Shown: positions 28,724 to 37,882 of the stretch, piece after piece
How the letters are laid out: the number at the start of each line of letters is the position of its first letter
How positions within the stretch are numbered: the stretch's first letter is position 1
From: Spirochaetota bacterium
GTDB lineage: Bacteria > Spirochaetota > Spirochaetia > Treponematales > UBA12059
Assembly (NCBI GenBank): GCA_003247225.1
Contig: QKAK01000155.1
Span: forward strand, 1 to 46,154
Length of the DNA: 46,154 bases
Direction: 5' to 3'
Position numbers and translations under genes: made by a program
The notes under the pieces: generated by a model
The model's database searches: none
What the model saw: only the letters and a program-made list of their open reading frames with translations
What the model was told of the DNA's origin: nothing

Positions 28724-29592
28724 CTATCGCTCCCCGCGCTTCCAGCGCCGTCACCGTCGCTACGCTGTACGACGAACACGTACTCTATCCGGCCGAAGTC
28801 GATCAGCGGATCCATGTCGAGCTCGAGCGACGTCAGGTAATCGAGGTCCCGGAGCATCGTGACCCTGCCGACGCCGATGCCCGGCGGGTACAGGGACTGC
28901 ATGCCGCTCGTCACCACCAGGTCCCCGTACTGTATCTCGTCCTTCGCGCGCTTCTTGACGTAGCGTATGACGATGGGCGCCTCGTCCGAGCCGGAGCCGA
29001 CGGCTATGCCGTCGTATCGCGATCGCTCGAGCTTGACGGCGACGTACGCGGAGCTGTCGTAGATCGGGGAGACGACGCAGCTGGTGCGCCCGACCTCTAT
29101 GACCCTGCCGACGAGGCCCTCGGCGCCGTCCTGGTAGGCCACGACGGCCTGGTTCTTCGCGATGCCGTTCGTCGATCCCTTGTCGAGGACGAAGGTCGAG
29201 TACAGGTTCTCCGGATCGCGCGCGATTATCTTGGCCGATATGGCGGCGTAGCCCGAGTCGTTCTTGAAGCCGAGCTGCTCGCGCAGCCTCTCGTTCTCGC
29301 GCTTCAGGTCGGTATAGCTGCGCTCGACCGTGCTGAGCGTCTCGAGCCTCGCCAAGAGGTCGTCGTAGTTCCTCTCGAGCCGGCGCAGCTCGGCGATGCT
29401 GTTGACCGTGTCCGATACGAAGGTGCCGACGCTGTCGAAGCCGCGCTGGACGAAGGATAGCACCGATAGCCCGACGCGCTCCGGTACGCCTGCGAGGCTG
29501 CGCGTCGAGACGACGAGCGTGATGAGCGAGACGGCCATGAAGAGCGCGGAACCGATGGCGCGCCGGGGGGCGCGCCGTTCGCGTGCTGCCAT
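28720..29592 (-). CDS. mreC: Rod shape-determining protein MreC
   Basis: The ATG at 29592 gives MAARERRAPRRAIG and 290 residues; the longer upstream frame is the shadow of mreB. An N-terminal membrane segment (about 14-33) is followed by a coiled coil (about 65-105, RRLERNYDDLLARLETLSTV) and the two beta domains of MreC (KIIARDPENLYSTFVLDKGS, VGRVIEVGRTSCVVSPIYD, GDLVVTSGMQSLYPPGIGVG). It activates PBP2 from the periplasm. It begins five bases after the mreB stop. Confidence 0.95.
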   Translation of the reverse strand: MAARERRAPRRAIGSALFMAVSLITLVVSTRSLAGVPERVGLSVLSFVQRGFDSVGTFVSDTVNSIAELRRLERNYDDLLARLETLSTVERSYTDLKRENERLREQLGFKNDSGYAAISAKIIARDPENLYSTFVLDKGSTNGIAKNQAVVAYQDGAEGLVGRVIEVGRTSCVVSPIYDSSAYVAVKLERSRYDGIAVGSGSDEAPIVIRYVKKRAKDEIQYGDLVVTSGMQSLYPPGIGVGRVTMLRDLDYLTSLELDMDPLIDFGRIEYVFVVQRSDGDGAGSAGSDR

Positions 29593-29597
29593 GACCG

Positions 29598-30641
29598 TTA
29601 TAGGTTCATCGAAGCGGCGGAGCCGAAGGCGACGTCCACGTCGGCGATGGCCTCGAAGTACTTGCCGGCGCCTATCGCGACGCACTCGAGGGGGCGCTCG
29701 GCGAGTATGACCGGCACGCCGGTCTCCTTGGCGATCAGGCGCGGCAGCCCCTTGAGGAGCGAGCCGCCGCCGGCCATGACGATGCCGCGCTCGACGATGT
29801 CGGCGGCGAGCTCGGGCGGCGTCTGGCCTAGCGTCTTCTTGATCTCCTCGACGATCTGGTTGACCGGCTCCTGGAGCGCCTCGCGCACCTCGACCGAGTC
29901 GATCTCGAGCCTGCGCGGTAGCCCGGTGATGGCGTCGGTGCCCTTGATCTCGACCTTCTCGATGACCTTGTCGGGGCTGGCGTTGCCGATCTCTATCTTG
30001 AGCCTCTCGGCCGTCTGCTCGCCTATGATCAGGTTGTGGGCGGCGCGGATATGCTTGATGATCGCCTCGTCGAATTCGTCGCCGCCGATGCGTATCGCGT
30101 TCGTGACGACGAGGTCCTTGAGCGAGATGACCGATATCTCGGTCGTGCCGCCGCCGATGTCGCATATCATGTGGCCGGCCGGCTCGTGTATCGGTATGTC
30201 GGAGCCGATGGCGGCCGCGAGGGACTCCGGCAGGACCTCGACCTCTCGGGCGCCGGCCTTGTACGCGGCCTCGACGACCGCGCGGCGCTCCACCTCGGTG
30301 ATGCAGGTGGGGATGCCGATGACCATGCGCGGCTTGATGAACCATCGCCTCGGGATGACCTTCTGGATGAAGTACTTGATCATCTTCTCGGTGGTGTCGG
30401 GATCGGCGATGACCCCGTCGCGCAGCGGGCGTATGGCGATGATATTGCCCGGGGTCTTCCAGAGCATCTTCTTGGCGTCGGAACCGACCGCGATAACGCG
30501 CTTCGTTCCCCGTTCCACGGCGACGACCGACGGCTCGTTGATGACGATGCCCTTGCCGCGTACGTAGACGAGGGTGTTGCAGGTTCCTAGATCGATACCT
30601 ATATCCATCGACAGCGAGTCAAAGAACTTCCGTTTCGCCAT
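29598..30641 (-). CDS. mreB: Rod shape-determining actin homologue MreB
   Basis: MreB forms short membrane-bound filaments that steer cell-wall insertion. The 347-residue protein has the actin-fold motifs: phosphate 1 [16 protein letters not shown], the connect and phosphate 2 region [15 protein letters not shown], and an adenosine block [36 protein letters not shown] is typical of MreB. The N-terminus [15 protein letters not shown] carries a short basic stretch that may help membrane contact. GGAG precedes the ATG, 25 bases after the TPR gene. Spirochaetes are helical or rod-like, and this operon is expected to be essential to their shape. Confidence 0.97.
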   Translation of the reverse strand: MAKRKFFDSLSMDIGIDLGTCNTLVYVRGKGIVINEPSVVAVERGTKRVIAVGSDAKKMLWKTPGNIIAIRPLRDGVIADPDTTEKMIKYFIQKVIPRRWFIKPRMVIGIPTCITEVERRAVVEAAYKAGAREVEVLPESLAAAIGSDIPIHEPAGHMICDIGGGTTEISVISLKDLVVTNAIRIGGDEFDEAIIKHIRAAHNLIIGEQTAERLKIEIGNASPDKVIEKVEIKGTDAITGLPRRLEIDSVEVREALQEPVNQIVEEIKKTLGQTPPELAADIVERGIVMAGGGSLLKGLPRLIAKETGVPVILAERPLECVAIGAGKYFEAIADVDVAFGSAASMNL

Positions 30642-30666
30642 TATTCGCGCTCCTTACTGCGGTTAT

Positions 30667-31632
30667 TCATGAACGTTCCGATAGCTTCTGCCGCGCGGCG
30701 GCGTGCATCGGGTCGATATTGACGGCCTTGCGCCACGCGGCCCTCGCCTTGATGGGATCGCCCGCCTCGCTGTACACGAGGCCCTCGTAGAACCACGCGT
30801 CGGCCGACTCGCCGTTCAGGGCCTTGATGGCCTCGTACTGCGCCAGGGCGTCGTCGGGGCGGCCGCCCTTCCTATAGATATCGGCGAGCAGGAAGCGGCT
30901 GCGCTCCGCGAGGAAATCGTCAGTCGTGGATTCCAGGGCCGCGGCGGCGAGCCTCTCGCCCTTAGCCGCGTCCCCCGCGTCGACGAAGGCCGACGCGGCG
31001 GCGAGAGAGAGCTCGGGAGAGTCCGGCTTGAGCTCGACGGCCTTATCGAAGTACGAGAGGCTCTCCGCGAGGCGGCCGGCGCCGCGCGCGGCCAGGGCCA
31101 GGTACTCCCAGGTATCGGACTGGTAATAGCCGAGCGACGCCGACTCGTTCAGGTAGTCGATCGCCTCGTTGTAGTAGTCCACGCCCTTATGGTAGTAGGC
31201 CTTGCCGAGCACGTACGACGCCTCCGGCCTCAGCGGGGGATCGGGCGCGATGAGCGCCTTGCGGATAGAGAAGATCGCCTCGTCCATCCTCGCGCCGCGA
31301 AGCTCGCCGTCGGTCTCGGCCAGGCCGAGGTAGAAGGACGCGAATCCGTCGAACAGCAGGTAGAACGGATCGAGCGGATCGACGGATAGCGACACCTCGC
31401 AGGCCTGGGCGACCGCCAGGTAATCCTTGGCGGCCCAGAGGCCGAGCACGTCCTGTTGGCTGACCTTCGGCGACGAGCGGGCGGACGCGATGGCGGATAC
31501 GCCGAACGAGGCGCCCACGGCGCACGCGGCTACGCCGAGCATGACGGCCGAGCCTATGAGCAACCTGCGCCGCCTGCGCTTCCTAAGATATGGGTCGGTT
31601 GTTCTGGCGGTGCCGAAGGATGTATCGTTCAT
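30667..31632 (-). CDS. Membrane-anchored TPR protein heading the mre operon
   Basis: The 321-residue protein has a basic N-terminus (YLRKRRRRRLL), one membrane segment (about 25-50, LIGSAVMLGVAACAVGASFG) and then TPR repeats over about 60-315, for example YEAIKALNGESADAWFYEGL and YSEAGDPIKARAAWRKAVNI. The repeats would lie in the periplasm and act as a protein-binding scaffold. No lipobox is seen. It precedes mreB by 25 bases and has its own promoter just downstream of the RNase P RNA. A TPR gene next to mreB also occurs in Treponema as I recall, so a role in the elongasome is plausible but unproven. No Shine-Dalgarno precedes the ATG. Confidence 0.8.
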   Translation of the reverse strand: MNDTSFGTARTTDPYLRKRRRRRLLIGSAVMLGVAACAVGASFGVSAIASARSSPKVSQQDVLGLWAAKDYLAVAQACEVSLSVDPLDPFYLLFDGFASFYLGLAETDGELRGARMDEAIFSIRKALIAPDPPLRPEASYVLGKAYYHKGVDYYNEAIDYLNESASLGYYQSDTWEYLALAARGAGRLAESLSYFDKAVELKPDSPELSLAAASAFVDAGDAAKGERLAAAALESTTDDFLAERSRFLLADIYRKGGRPDDALAQYEAIKALNGESADAWFYEGLVYSEAGDPIKARAAWRKAVNIDPMHAAARQKLSERS

Positions 31633-31645
31633 ACTAGTCGGTTCG

Positions 31646-31674
31646 TTGTATCACGCCGGCGCCGCTATAGTCAA
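31646..31674 (-). promoter_or_regulatory. Promoter of the mre/rod operon
   Basis: TTGACT (31674-31669) matches the -35 consensus in five of six bases. The -10 is weak: GATACA at 16 bases or ATACAA (31651-31646) at 17 bases. It lies 14-20 bases before the ATG, so the leader would be under about ten bases and carry no ribosome site. It starts right after the rnpB terminator T-run. Confidence 0.45.
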
Positions 31675-31681
31675 TTAAAGC

Positions 31682-31698
31682 AAAAAAAGGGACGAACC
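31682..31698 (-). terminator. RNase P RNA terminator
   Basis: On the minus strand the 3' arm of the rnpB closing helix (GGTTCGTCCC, 31698-31689) is followed directly by seven T. The closing P1 stem thus doubles as the terminator stem. Confidence 0.7.
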
Positions 31699-32083
31699 TA
31701 TAAGCCGGGTTCTGTACCGCTTGCGCGGCGGCCGCCATCCATCTGCGCCGGGGATCGCTCCCTGGCTTCCGCGGCCTACCCACGGAGTATCGCCTCGACC
31801 TCGCGGTCGCGGCGCGGCGCGAGCCGCGCCTCCGTTGTTCGGCCTTGCTCGCGACGAGGCTTGCCGTGCCGTTCGCGTCGCCGCGAACGCGGTGGGCTCT
31901 TACCCCACCTTTTCACCCTTACCGGCGCCTCGCGGCGCCGGCGGTTCGCTTTCTGTTGCGCTGTCTGTCGCGCGGCCGTCGCCGGCCGCGCTCCCGGTCG
32001 TTAACCGGCGTCGCGCCCTATCGAGCCCGGACTTTCCTCCGCGGAGGCCCGAGGGCTTCCGCGGCGGCGGCCCGGTCCGTCCC
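31689..32083 (-). ncRNA. rnpB: RNase P RNA (type A)
   Basis: On the minus strand the segment contains the universal elements of bacterial RNase P RNA, the ribozyme that trims tRNA 5' ends. Near the 5' end is GAGGAAAGTCCGGGCT. In the middle come AACAGAAAGCGAACCGCC and GGTAAGGGTGAAAAGGTGGG, which is followed by GTAAGAGCCCACCGC. Near the 3' end are GATGGATGGCGG and ACAGAACCCGGCTTATAG. The ends pair to form P1 (GGGACGGACC with GGTTCGTCCC). Length is about 395 bases, normal for type A with GC-rich extra helices. It lies 11 bases after the Zn ribbon gene, so it may be cotranscribed with it and cut out, or use a promoter inside that gene. Confidence 0.96.
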
Positions 32084-32094
32084 TATAAAAACCG

Positions 32095-32952
32095 TCAGTC
32101 GTCGGAGTCGGACATCGAGTCCTTGCCCGAGTCGTCGTCGGAATCGTCGTCGTACTCCTCGTCGGACTCGTCGCCGAAGTCGTCCAGGTCGGCCAGCGAG
32201 CCGGACTCTATGTCGACGATCATGTCCTCCTGAGACTCCCCGCCGTCCTGGTAGAACAGCACGCGGGAGCAGTACGGGCAGAAGACGATCTTGTCGCTCT
32301 GCCTGACCTCGTTGACGAACTGGGCCGGCAGTATCATCGAGCAGCCGGAGCACACGACGCCCTTGACGGGCACGATGCCGACGCCCTGCTTCGACTTGAT
32401 GATGCGCTCGAACTTGAACACGACCTCGGGGTCTATATCGGAGGTGGTCTCGGCCTCGTCCTTCTTGAGTGCCTCGATCTTGGCCGACATCGACGCGGCC
32501 TCGTTCGTGATCCGCTCCCGTTTCTCGGCTATCTCGGCCTCCTGGGACGAGATCAGGGTCTCGCTCGCCTTGACCTCGACCTCGGCCTCGCGGAGGTTCT
32601 CCTCCTCGCGCTTCAGGTCCTTGCGCAGCTGGTCTTCCTTGAGGCCGGCCTCGGTGATCTCCTTGTTCAGGGCCTCGAACTCGCGCGGGTTCGTGATGGA
32701 GTCCATCTGCTGCTCGGACTTGTCCTTGTGGGCGACGACGTCGGCGAGCTCGGCGCGGAGCTGGCCGACCCTGGACTGCGTCTCCTCGAGCCGGACGCTC
32801 CTGTCGCCGTAGCTCTTGCGGGCCCTCGTGAGCACTTCTTCCTGGGCGGCTATGGACTTAGGCAGCTCGCGCACTTCCTTTTCGATGGCGACGCGCTCCA
32901 TGAGGAGCTCCTGGAACGTTCGTAGCCTCTCGAAAAGCTCTTCCATCAGCAT
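32095..32952 (-). CDS. Coiled-coil protein with C4 zinc ribbon (CT398-like)
   Basis: The 285-residue protein is almost wholly a long helical hairpin (about 1-175, rich in Glu, Lys and Leu, with NPREFEALNKEI at the turn). A zinc ribbon follows with CSGC and CPYC (about 200-232). The tail from about 240 is extremely acidic (DEEYDDDSDDDSGKDSM). This plan matches the Chlamydia CT398 family. Members are linked in the literature to RNA polymerase sigma-54 or type III secretion partners, but a general function is not settled. It has its own promoter between rpoD and itself and precedes rnpB. GAGGTG lies before the ATG. A neighbouring sigma-54 activator gene at 16843 makes a sigma-54 link conceivable, no more. 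Confidence 0.82.
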   Translation of the reverse strand: MLMEELFERLRTFQELLMERVAIEKEVRELPKSIAAQEEVLTRARKSYGDRSVRLEETQSRVGQLRAELADVVAHKDKSEQQMDSITNPREFEALNKEITEAGLKEDQLRKDLKREEENLREAEVEVKASETLISSQEAEIAEKRERITNEAASMSAKIEALKKDEAETTSDIDPEVVFKFERIIKSKQGVGIVPVKGVVCSGCSMILPAQFVNEVRQSDKIVFCPYCSRVLFYQDGGESQEDMIVDIESGSLADLDDFGDESDEEYDDDSDDDSGKDSMSDSDD

Positions 32953-32994
32953 ATGTTTTCACCTCGTCCTGGGTAGTTTCGCGAATATCGCGGG

Positions 32995-33024
32995 ATTATA
33001 GCACGACGGGCGCGTCGTGATCAA
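32995..33024 (-). promoter_or_regulatory. Promoter of the Zn ribbon gene (and perhaps rnpB)
   Basis: A perfect TATAAT (33000-32995) is preceded at 18 bases by TTGATC (33024-33019). The -35 box lies inside the loop and arm of the hairpin at 33008-33034, so terminator and promoter share sequence. The leader would be about 36 bases with a GAGGTG ribosome site. Confidence 0.65.
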
Positions 33025-33034
33025 CGACGCGCCC
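33008..33034 (-). terminator. Perfect hairpin after rpoD
   Basis: GGGCGCGTCGT (33008-33018) and ACGACGCGCCC (33024-33034) pair over eleven bases around GATCA, eight bases past the rpoD stop. No T-run follows, so termination may be partial, or the hairpin may protect the rpoD mRNA end. Confidence 0.55.
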
Positions 33035-33041
33035 GCGAAGA

Positions 33042-34796
33042 CTAATGGTCGACGTAGTCGCGCAGCTTCTGGCTGCGCTTGAAGTGCCGGAGCTTCTTGA
33101 GGGCCTTGGCCTCGATCTGGCGTATGCGCTCGCGCGTGACGTTGAAGTACAGGCCGACCTCCTCGAGGGTCAGGGAGTAGCCGTCGTCGAGGCCGAAGCG
33201 CATGCGAAGCACCTCCTGCTCGCGAGGCGGCAGCGTCGACAGGACCGAGCGTATCTGCTCCTGGAGCAGCTTGTAGTCGGTCTGGACGCTCGGGTTCTCT
33301 ATCTCCTTGTCCTCGATGAAGTCCCCGAGCAGGCTATCCTCGTCCTCGCCTATCGGCGTCTCGAGGCTTATCGGCTCGCGGGCCACGTTCTTAACGCTCT
33401 TGACGCGGGAGACCGGCCAGCCGAGCTGCTGGGCCACCTCCTCGTCGCTCGGCTCCCGGCCGAGCTTCTGCATCAGCTGGCGCGACTCGCGCACGACCTT
33501 GTTGATCTGCTCGATCATGTGCACCGGCACGCGTATCGTCCTGGCCTGGTCGCTGATCGACCGGGTTATCGCCTGGCGTATCCACCAGGTCGCGTAGGTG
33601 GAGAATTTGTAGCCCTTGCGGTACTCGAATTTCTCGACGGCCTTGATCAGGCCGATATTGCCCTCCTGGACGAGGTCGAAGAAATGGAGCCCGCGGTTCG
33701 TGTACTTCTTGGCGATGGACACGACCAGGCGCAGGTTGGCCTTGATCAGCCTGTCCTTGGCGTTCTTCATCATGATGCGGCCGCGGTTGATCTCCTTGGC
33801 CATCGTGATGATCACGTCGCAGTCGTTCTCGAACGAGTACTCGAGCTCCTCGAGCTTCTTCTCGGTGACCTGGATCTGCCTGATGCGCTCCTTGATCTCG
33901 TCGGAGCTGATGCCGAGGTCGGACTCTATCTGCTCCCTGCGTTCCTTGAGGGTCAGGTTCCTGCCGAGCACGCGAAGCTCGCGCAGGCTGTCGACCTGGA
34001 GCGTGCGCTCGAGCCTGTCCTGCTCCCTGCGGTACTTCTTGATGCGCTTGGCCGCGTTGATGAACTTCTCCGAGAAGGAGTTGATCTCCTCGGGATGCAG
34101 GTCGGCCTCGCCGAGGCGGTCGAGCAGGCCGTCGCGCACCTTCATGAGGCCCTCGTCGGACTTGACGTCCCCGCCGCGGGAGGCGACGCGGCGCTTCGAC
34201 TCCATGTACGACTTGAGGTCGACCTGGGTGTCGCGGAGCACGTCGCGGTAGAACTGGTTGAGCCGGCGCCGCTCGGCGATGCGCTCGGAATTCTCCTTGC
34301 GCTGCTGAGACCCGGCCTCCCGCTTGGCCTTGACGGATATCTGGAAGAACTCGGGGATCAGCATGCCGCTCTTCTTGATGATCCCCTTTATGATGTTCTC
34401 GCCTTCCTCCATCTGCTTCGACAGCTCCACCTCCTGCTCGGCGGTCAGGAGGTTCTCCTTGCCTATCTCGCGGAGGTACAGCCGTATCGGGTCGTCGACG
34501 GCGCTTTCCTTGTCGTTGTAGACGAGGCGCTTCTTTTCCTTGGTCGACGAGGCTTCCGCTTCAGCTTCCGATTCGGCCTCGTGCTCCTTGGGCTCCGCCG
34601 GCTCCTCCAGCTGGAGGTCCTCTTCCTCGAGCTGCACGTTATTGCTCTCGAGGAGGGCCAGCACGCCGTCTATCTTATCGGAATTCAGGTAATCCTCGGG
34701 CAGGAAGTCAGACAGCTCGTCGAAGCTGATAGTCTTCTTGGCCTTCGCGTATTCGAGTAGTTTCGCTATCGCCGGATCGAGTTCAAGGTCGCCCAT
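33042..34796 (-). CDS. rpoD: Principal RNA polymerase sigma factor RpoD
   Basis: This 584-residue protein is the housekeeping sigma-70. Region 1.1 (about 1-60) is followed by an acidic low-complexity insert rich in Glu and Ala (about 60-90). Region 1.2 begins [19 protein letters not shown] large non-conserved region follows, then region 2 with [32 protein letters not shown] (-10 recognition and melting), region 3 and region 4 with [20 protein letters not shown] (-35 recognition). These match the E. coli consensus surfaces, which fits the TTGACA/TATAAT-like promoters found here. It overlaps dnaG by 14 bases, and an internal promoter in dnaG may drive it separately. Confidence 0.98.
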   Translation of the reverse strand: MGDLELDPAIAKLLEYAKAKKTISFDELSDFLPEDYLNSDKIDGVLALLESNNVQLEEEDLQLEEPAEPKEHEAESEAEAEASSTKEKKRLVYNDKESAVDDPIRLYLREIGKENLLTAEQEVELSKQMEEGENIIKGIIKKSGMLIPEFFQISVKAKREAGSQQRKENSERIAERRRLNQFYRDVLRDTQVDLKSYMESKRRVASRGGDVKSDEGLMKVRDGLLDRLGEADLHPEEINSFSEKFINAAKRIKKYRREQDRLERTLQVDSLRELRVLGRNLTLKERREQIESDLGISSDEIKERIRQIQVTEKKLEELEYSFENDCDVIITMAKEINRGRIMMKNAKDRLIKANLRLVVSIAKKYTNRGLHFFDLVQEGNIGLIKAVEKFEYRKGYKFSTYATWWIRQAITRSISDQARTIRVPVHMIEQINKVVRESRQLMQKLGREPSDEEVAQQLGWPVSRVKSVKNVAREPISLETPIGEDEDSLLGDFIEDKEIENPSVQTDYKLLQEQIRSVLSTLPPREQEVLRMRFGLDDGYSLTLEEVGLYFNVTRERIRQIEAKALKKLRHFKRSQKLRDYVDH

Positions 34797-36582
34797 GCCG
34801 CTCTTCCTTTATCCTGGTTAGTTCTCCGTCTAGATACATTTTTTCATAGAGAAGGTCGTTGAGGGACAGCTCGTCGCCGTCCCGCTCGGCGTCGTACTCG
34901 CGGATACGCGATACGACGCGCTGTTTCCTGGCCTCGAGCGCCCGAAGCTTGACTCGGCGGACCCCGTCGAGGACGAAGCGATCCGGATTGATCGAGTACG
35001 CCCCGTCGGATATCCTCTGCAGTATGAACTCCTTGAGCCCCGCGCTCGTAAGGCGCTCGACGACGGCGGCTACCTGCTGGTCGCCGCTCCTGAAGCACTC
35101 CTCCATGACGATGAACGCGTCCTTCAGCGGCTCATCGTCGAAATCGGCCGGACCTATCTCCGAGCGCGCGGCCTCGAACAGCTCGGCGTTGGCGATGATC
35201 GCGGCCAGCAGCTCGGCGTCGGCGCTCGGCGCGAAATCGTCCGACGCGGTCCGGACTGGCGCCTGAGCGGGCCGCCGAATCGTCCCCTTATCTAAGAATC
35301 GTAAGAAATCGCTCCTGACTGAAGCGGGATCTGCGCCCAAACGAGAGGACGCGGCCAACATGAGCGAGTCACGCCGTATATCCGACGATAGACCCGCCAG
35401 GAACGGGAAAAGATACTCGAACGCCTCCGCTTTTGACTCCGAATCACCCGCCCGAAGCCGAGAGGCGGCATTTTCTAATATAAAATCATCGCAAGTTATA
35501 GTGGAAGCGGCATTTTTTTTCAATCGCTCGGGACCCTTTTTTTCGAGTATCTCGGCGGGATCCTTAGCGCCCTCTATCCTGAGCACCCGGGCGCTCAGGC
35601 CCTTGGCCTCGGCTATGCCGATAGCCCTCTCCGCGGCGCTGATCCCGGCGCCGTCGCTGTCGAAGCTCAGGACCAGGGTCGACGCGTAGCGCTTGAGCAA
35701 CGCGGCCTGCTGCTCGGTGAACGACGTGCCGAGCGGCGCGACCGCGTTGGAGACCCCCGCCGCGTGGAAGGCTATCGCGTCCATGTAGCCCTCGCAGAGG
35801 ATGGCCGTCGAGCTGGTCCTCATCGCCTGCGCGGCCTCGGGAAGGGCGAACAGCGTGTCGTGCTTCTTGAAGATGGCCGTCTCGGGCGAGTTGATGTACT
35901 TGGGGCCGTCTCCGCGCAGCAGCCTGCCCCCGAAGGCGACCACCCTGCCCCTGGCGTCCGCTATAGGGAACATAAGCCGGTCGGAGAAGATCGAGGTCTC
36001 CGGGTATTTCTTCGAGAAGAGGCCGGAACGCGCCAGGAACTCAGCCGAGTACGACTTGCCGCGCAGGAAGCGGTACAGCCAGGATCGTTCGGCCGGGGCG
36101 TAGCCGAGCCTGAACGAGGCGATCACCTCGTCGGGCAGGGCCCTGCGCCGGGCGTACGCGAGGGCCTCGGCTCCGCGCGGGTCGGATACGAGGAAATGCC
36201 TGAAGGTGCCCGCGAGGCGCTCGTACAGCTCGTAGAGCGACTCGCGCTCCTTGGCGGCCCGGGCCTCCTCCGGGTCGTCGTCCCCTTCGTACGAGATGGC
36301 GACGCCGGCCTTCTCGGCGAGCGTCTCGAGGGCCTCGACGTAGCCGCACTTCTCGATCTCCTTGACGAAGGTGATCGCGTCGCCGCCCTTCTTGCAGCCG
36401 AAGCAGTAGAAGAAGCCTCGATCCTCGTTGACGCCGAAGGACGGCGTCTTCTCGTTATGGAACGGGCAGAGGCCGACCCATCGCGAGCCTCGCTTCTCGA
36501 GGCGCACGTACTCGCCGACTATCCTGACTATATCGGTCCTGGATACGATGTCCTGGACGACGCGCTCCGGGATGCGCCTCAT
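34783..36582 (-). CDS. dnaG: DNA primase DnaG
   Basis: DnaG makes RNA primers for replication. The 599-residue protein has the N-terminal zinc-binding domain (C39, H42, C60, C63 in [11 protein letters not shown] and [10 protein letters not shown]). The RNA polymerase domain with TOPRIM fold follows ([27 protein letters not shown] carrying the metal-binding acids). The C-terminal helicase-binding region is more variable. The ATG overlaps the mltG stop (ATGA). A stretch around 35280-35545 is strikingly AT-rich against its surroundings, with A8 and A7 runs on the coding strand; it encodes the segment after TOPRIM and contains a promoter-like sequence pointing at rpoD. Lengths and motifs show an intact gene. 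Confidence 0.97.
   Translation of the reverse strand: MRRIPERVVQDIVSRTDIVRIVGEYVRLEKRGSRWVGLCPFHNEKTPSFGVNEDRGFFYCFGCKKGGDAITFVKEIEKCGYVEALETLAEKAGVAISYEGDDDPEEARAAKERESLYELYERLAGTFRHFLVSDPRGAEALAYARRRALPDEVIASFRLGYAPAERSWLYRFLRGKSYSAEFLARSGLFSKKYPETSIFSDRLMFPIADARGRVVAFGGRLLRGDGPKYINSPETAIFKKHDTLFALPEAAQAMRTSSTAILCEGYMDAIAFHAAGVSNAVAPLGTSFTEQQAALLKRYASTLVLSFDSDGAGISAAERAIGIAEAKGLSARVLRIEGAKDPAEILEKKGPERLKKNAASTITCDDFILENAASRLRAGDSESKAEAFEYLFPFLAGLSSDIRRDSLMLAASSRLGADPASVRSDFLRFLDKGTIRRPAQAPVRTASDDFAPSADAELLAAIIANAELFEAARSEIGPADFDDEPLKDAFIVMEECFRSGDQQVAAVVERLTSAGLKEFILQRISDGAYSINPDRFVLDGVRRVKLRALEARKQRVVSRIREYDAERDGDELSLNDLLYEKMYLDGELTRIKEERHGRP
35495..35523 (-). promoter_or_regulatory. Internal promoter in dnaG driving rpoD
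   Basis: TTGAAA (35523-35518), 17 bases, then TATAAC (35500-35495): five of six matches in each box with ideal spacing, on the coding strand of dnaG and upstream of rpoD. It lies in the AT-rich island. E. coli also has rpoD promoters inside dnaG, so the arrangement has precedent. Confidence 0.6.
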
Positions 36583-37658
36583 CTGCCCGCTGGCTTCACG
36601 GCGAGCGACGCGGCCTTGACGTGCTCGTCGAGGGTGGCTGAGAAGTAGTGCTCGCCCGCGGCCTCGTCGACGAGCCTGAAATACAGGTAGTCCGATACGG
36701 CCGGCCTCAGGGCGGCGGAGATGGCCGTCATGCCGGGGTTGCAGATGGGGCGCGGGGGGAGCCCGGGGCGCCTATAGGTATTGAACGGGTCGTCGATCCG
36801 CAGGTCGCGGTCGAATATCCTGCTCGGGTGCGGCTTCCCCTGGCGTTCGGTTATGACGTAGACGACGGTGGCGCAGGACTGCAGCGCCATGCCTATCCTC
36901 AGGCGGTTCATGAAGACGCCGGCCATCAGCGGCGCCTCGGCCGGTACCCGGTACTCGCGCTCGACGATGCTGGCGAGGATGACGCGTTCGTGCAGTTCCT
37001 CCGGCGACAGGGCGGCCGATTCGGGCAGCGCCTCGGCGACGCGGCGCTTGAACGTCCCGACCATCAGCTCGACGAGGGCCTTCCCGCCGGCGTCGCGGGG
37101 CAGCAGGTAGGTGTCCGGGTACAGGTAACCGTCGAGCGATTCGGCCGCGACGCCTAGCTCGCGGGCCAGGGCGGCGTCGTCCGCCGCGGCCAGGACGTCT
37201 TCGGCGGCGGCTACGCCGGCGGCCTCGGCGGCGAGCGCGACGGCGCGCACGGTTGCGCCCTCGGGAATGGTCAGCCGGAGCAGCGCCTGCCGCCCCTCGG
37301 CTATCATGCCCAGGATGCGGCTGCCGCTCATGTCGCCCTCGACGCGATAGGTGCCGGCCTTCAGCGAATGCTCGAGCGACCGGGCCTTCATCATCAGCTT
37401 GAACAGCAGCTCGGAGCGTATGATACGTTCCTGGGCGAGCCGCCTGGCTACGGCCGAGCCGGACTCGCCCTGGCCGACCGTGAAGAGCGTCCCGCCGTCG
37501 CCGACCGCGCCCGTGGGCTCGTCGTAGCGGGCCGCTATAGCGAGGGCGCCGAGGCCGAGGGCGACGGCGACGATGACGAGGAGAGCGACGACCGCGAAGG
37601 CGGTCTTGGCGGCCTTGGCCGCCCCGCCCGCCGGTCCGGCCGAGCCGCGGCGGGTCAT
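36579..37658 (-). CDS. mltG: Endolytic murein transglycosylase MltG
   Basis: MltG cuts nascent glycan strands in the membrane and sets their length. The 359-residue protein has one N-terminal membrane segment (about 19-43, AFAVVALLVIVAVALGLGAL), a LysM-like/YceG subdomain (FTVGQGESGSAVARRLAQE, YRVEGDMSGSRILGMI) and the catalytic domain. Landmarks are LDGYLYPDTYLLP, ILASIVEREYRVPAEAPLMA with the catalytic Glu in VERE, and FNTYRRPGLPPRPICNPGM. It sits between a small protein and dnaG with four-base overlaps on both sides. A link to the mre/rod operon through shared peptidoglycan function is likely. Confidence 0.95.
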   Translation of the reverse strand: MTRRGSAGPAGGAAKAAKTAFAVVALLVIVAVALGLGALAIAARYDEPTGAVGDGGTLFTVGQGESGSAVARRLAQERIIRSELLFKLMMKARSLEHSLKAGTYRVEGDMSGSRILGMIAEGRQALLRLTIPEGATVRAVALAAEAAGVAAAEDVLAAADDAALARELGVAAESLDGYLYPDTYLLPRDAGGKALVELMVGTFKRRVAEALPESAALSPEELHERVILASIVEREYRVPAEAPLMAGVFMNRLRIGMALQSCATVVYVITERQGKPHPSRIFDRDLRIDDPFNTYRRPGLPPRPICNPGMTAISAALRPAVSDYLYFRLVDEAAGEHYFSATLDEHVKAASLAVKPAGR

Positions 37659-37882
37659 ACGCGTTCCTCCGAGCCGGAATTAGCGGCGTACAGCCCGGGC
37701 AGTCCCTCGAGCTCCTCTACCGATAGGTTCTCGTAGAGGATGAACCTGAACCGGTCGAGGGCCTGGCGCTGGTTCCTGTCAAGCCGTTCCTCGGCGGCGG
37801 ATAGCGAGACGTAGAGGCCCGCCAGCTCGGATCCGGCCAGCTCGACGGAGAACTTCGACTCGTATAGGGTTTTAAACGTCAA
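37655..37882 (-). CDS. Small hypothetical protein (75 residues)
   Basis: The frame starts at TTG 37882, overlaps the end of the MBL gene by 11 bases and ends overlapping mltG (ATGA). This makes it a true operon member rather than chance. It is a soluble protein: YESKFSVELAGSELAGLYVS and ERLDRNQRQALDRFRFILYE suggest a strand followed by two helices, with an acidic tail. I recognise no family. Confidence 0.65.
   Translation of the reverse strand: MTFKTLYESKFSVELAGSELAGLYVSLSAAEERLDRNQRQALDRFRFILYENLSVEELEGLPGLYAANSGSEERV

Noticed and set aside
29593-30345. N-terminal extension of mreC over mreB
   Set aside because: Shadow of mreB; ATG 29592 gives the normal basic MreC N-terminus before its membrane segment.
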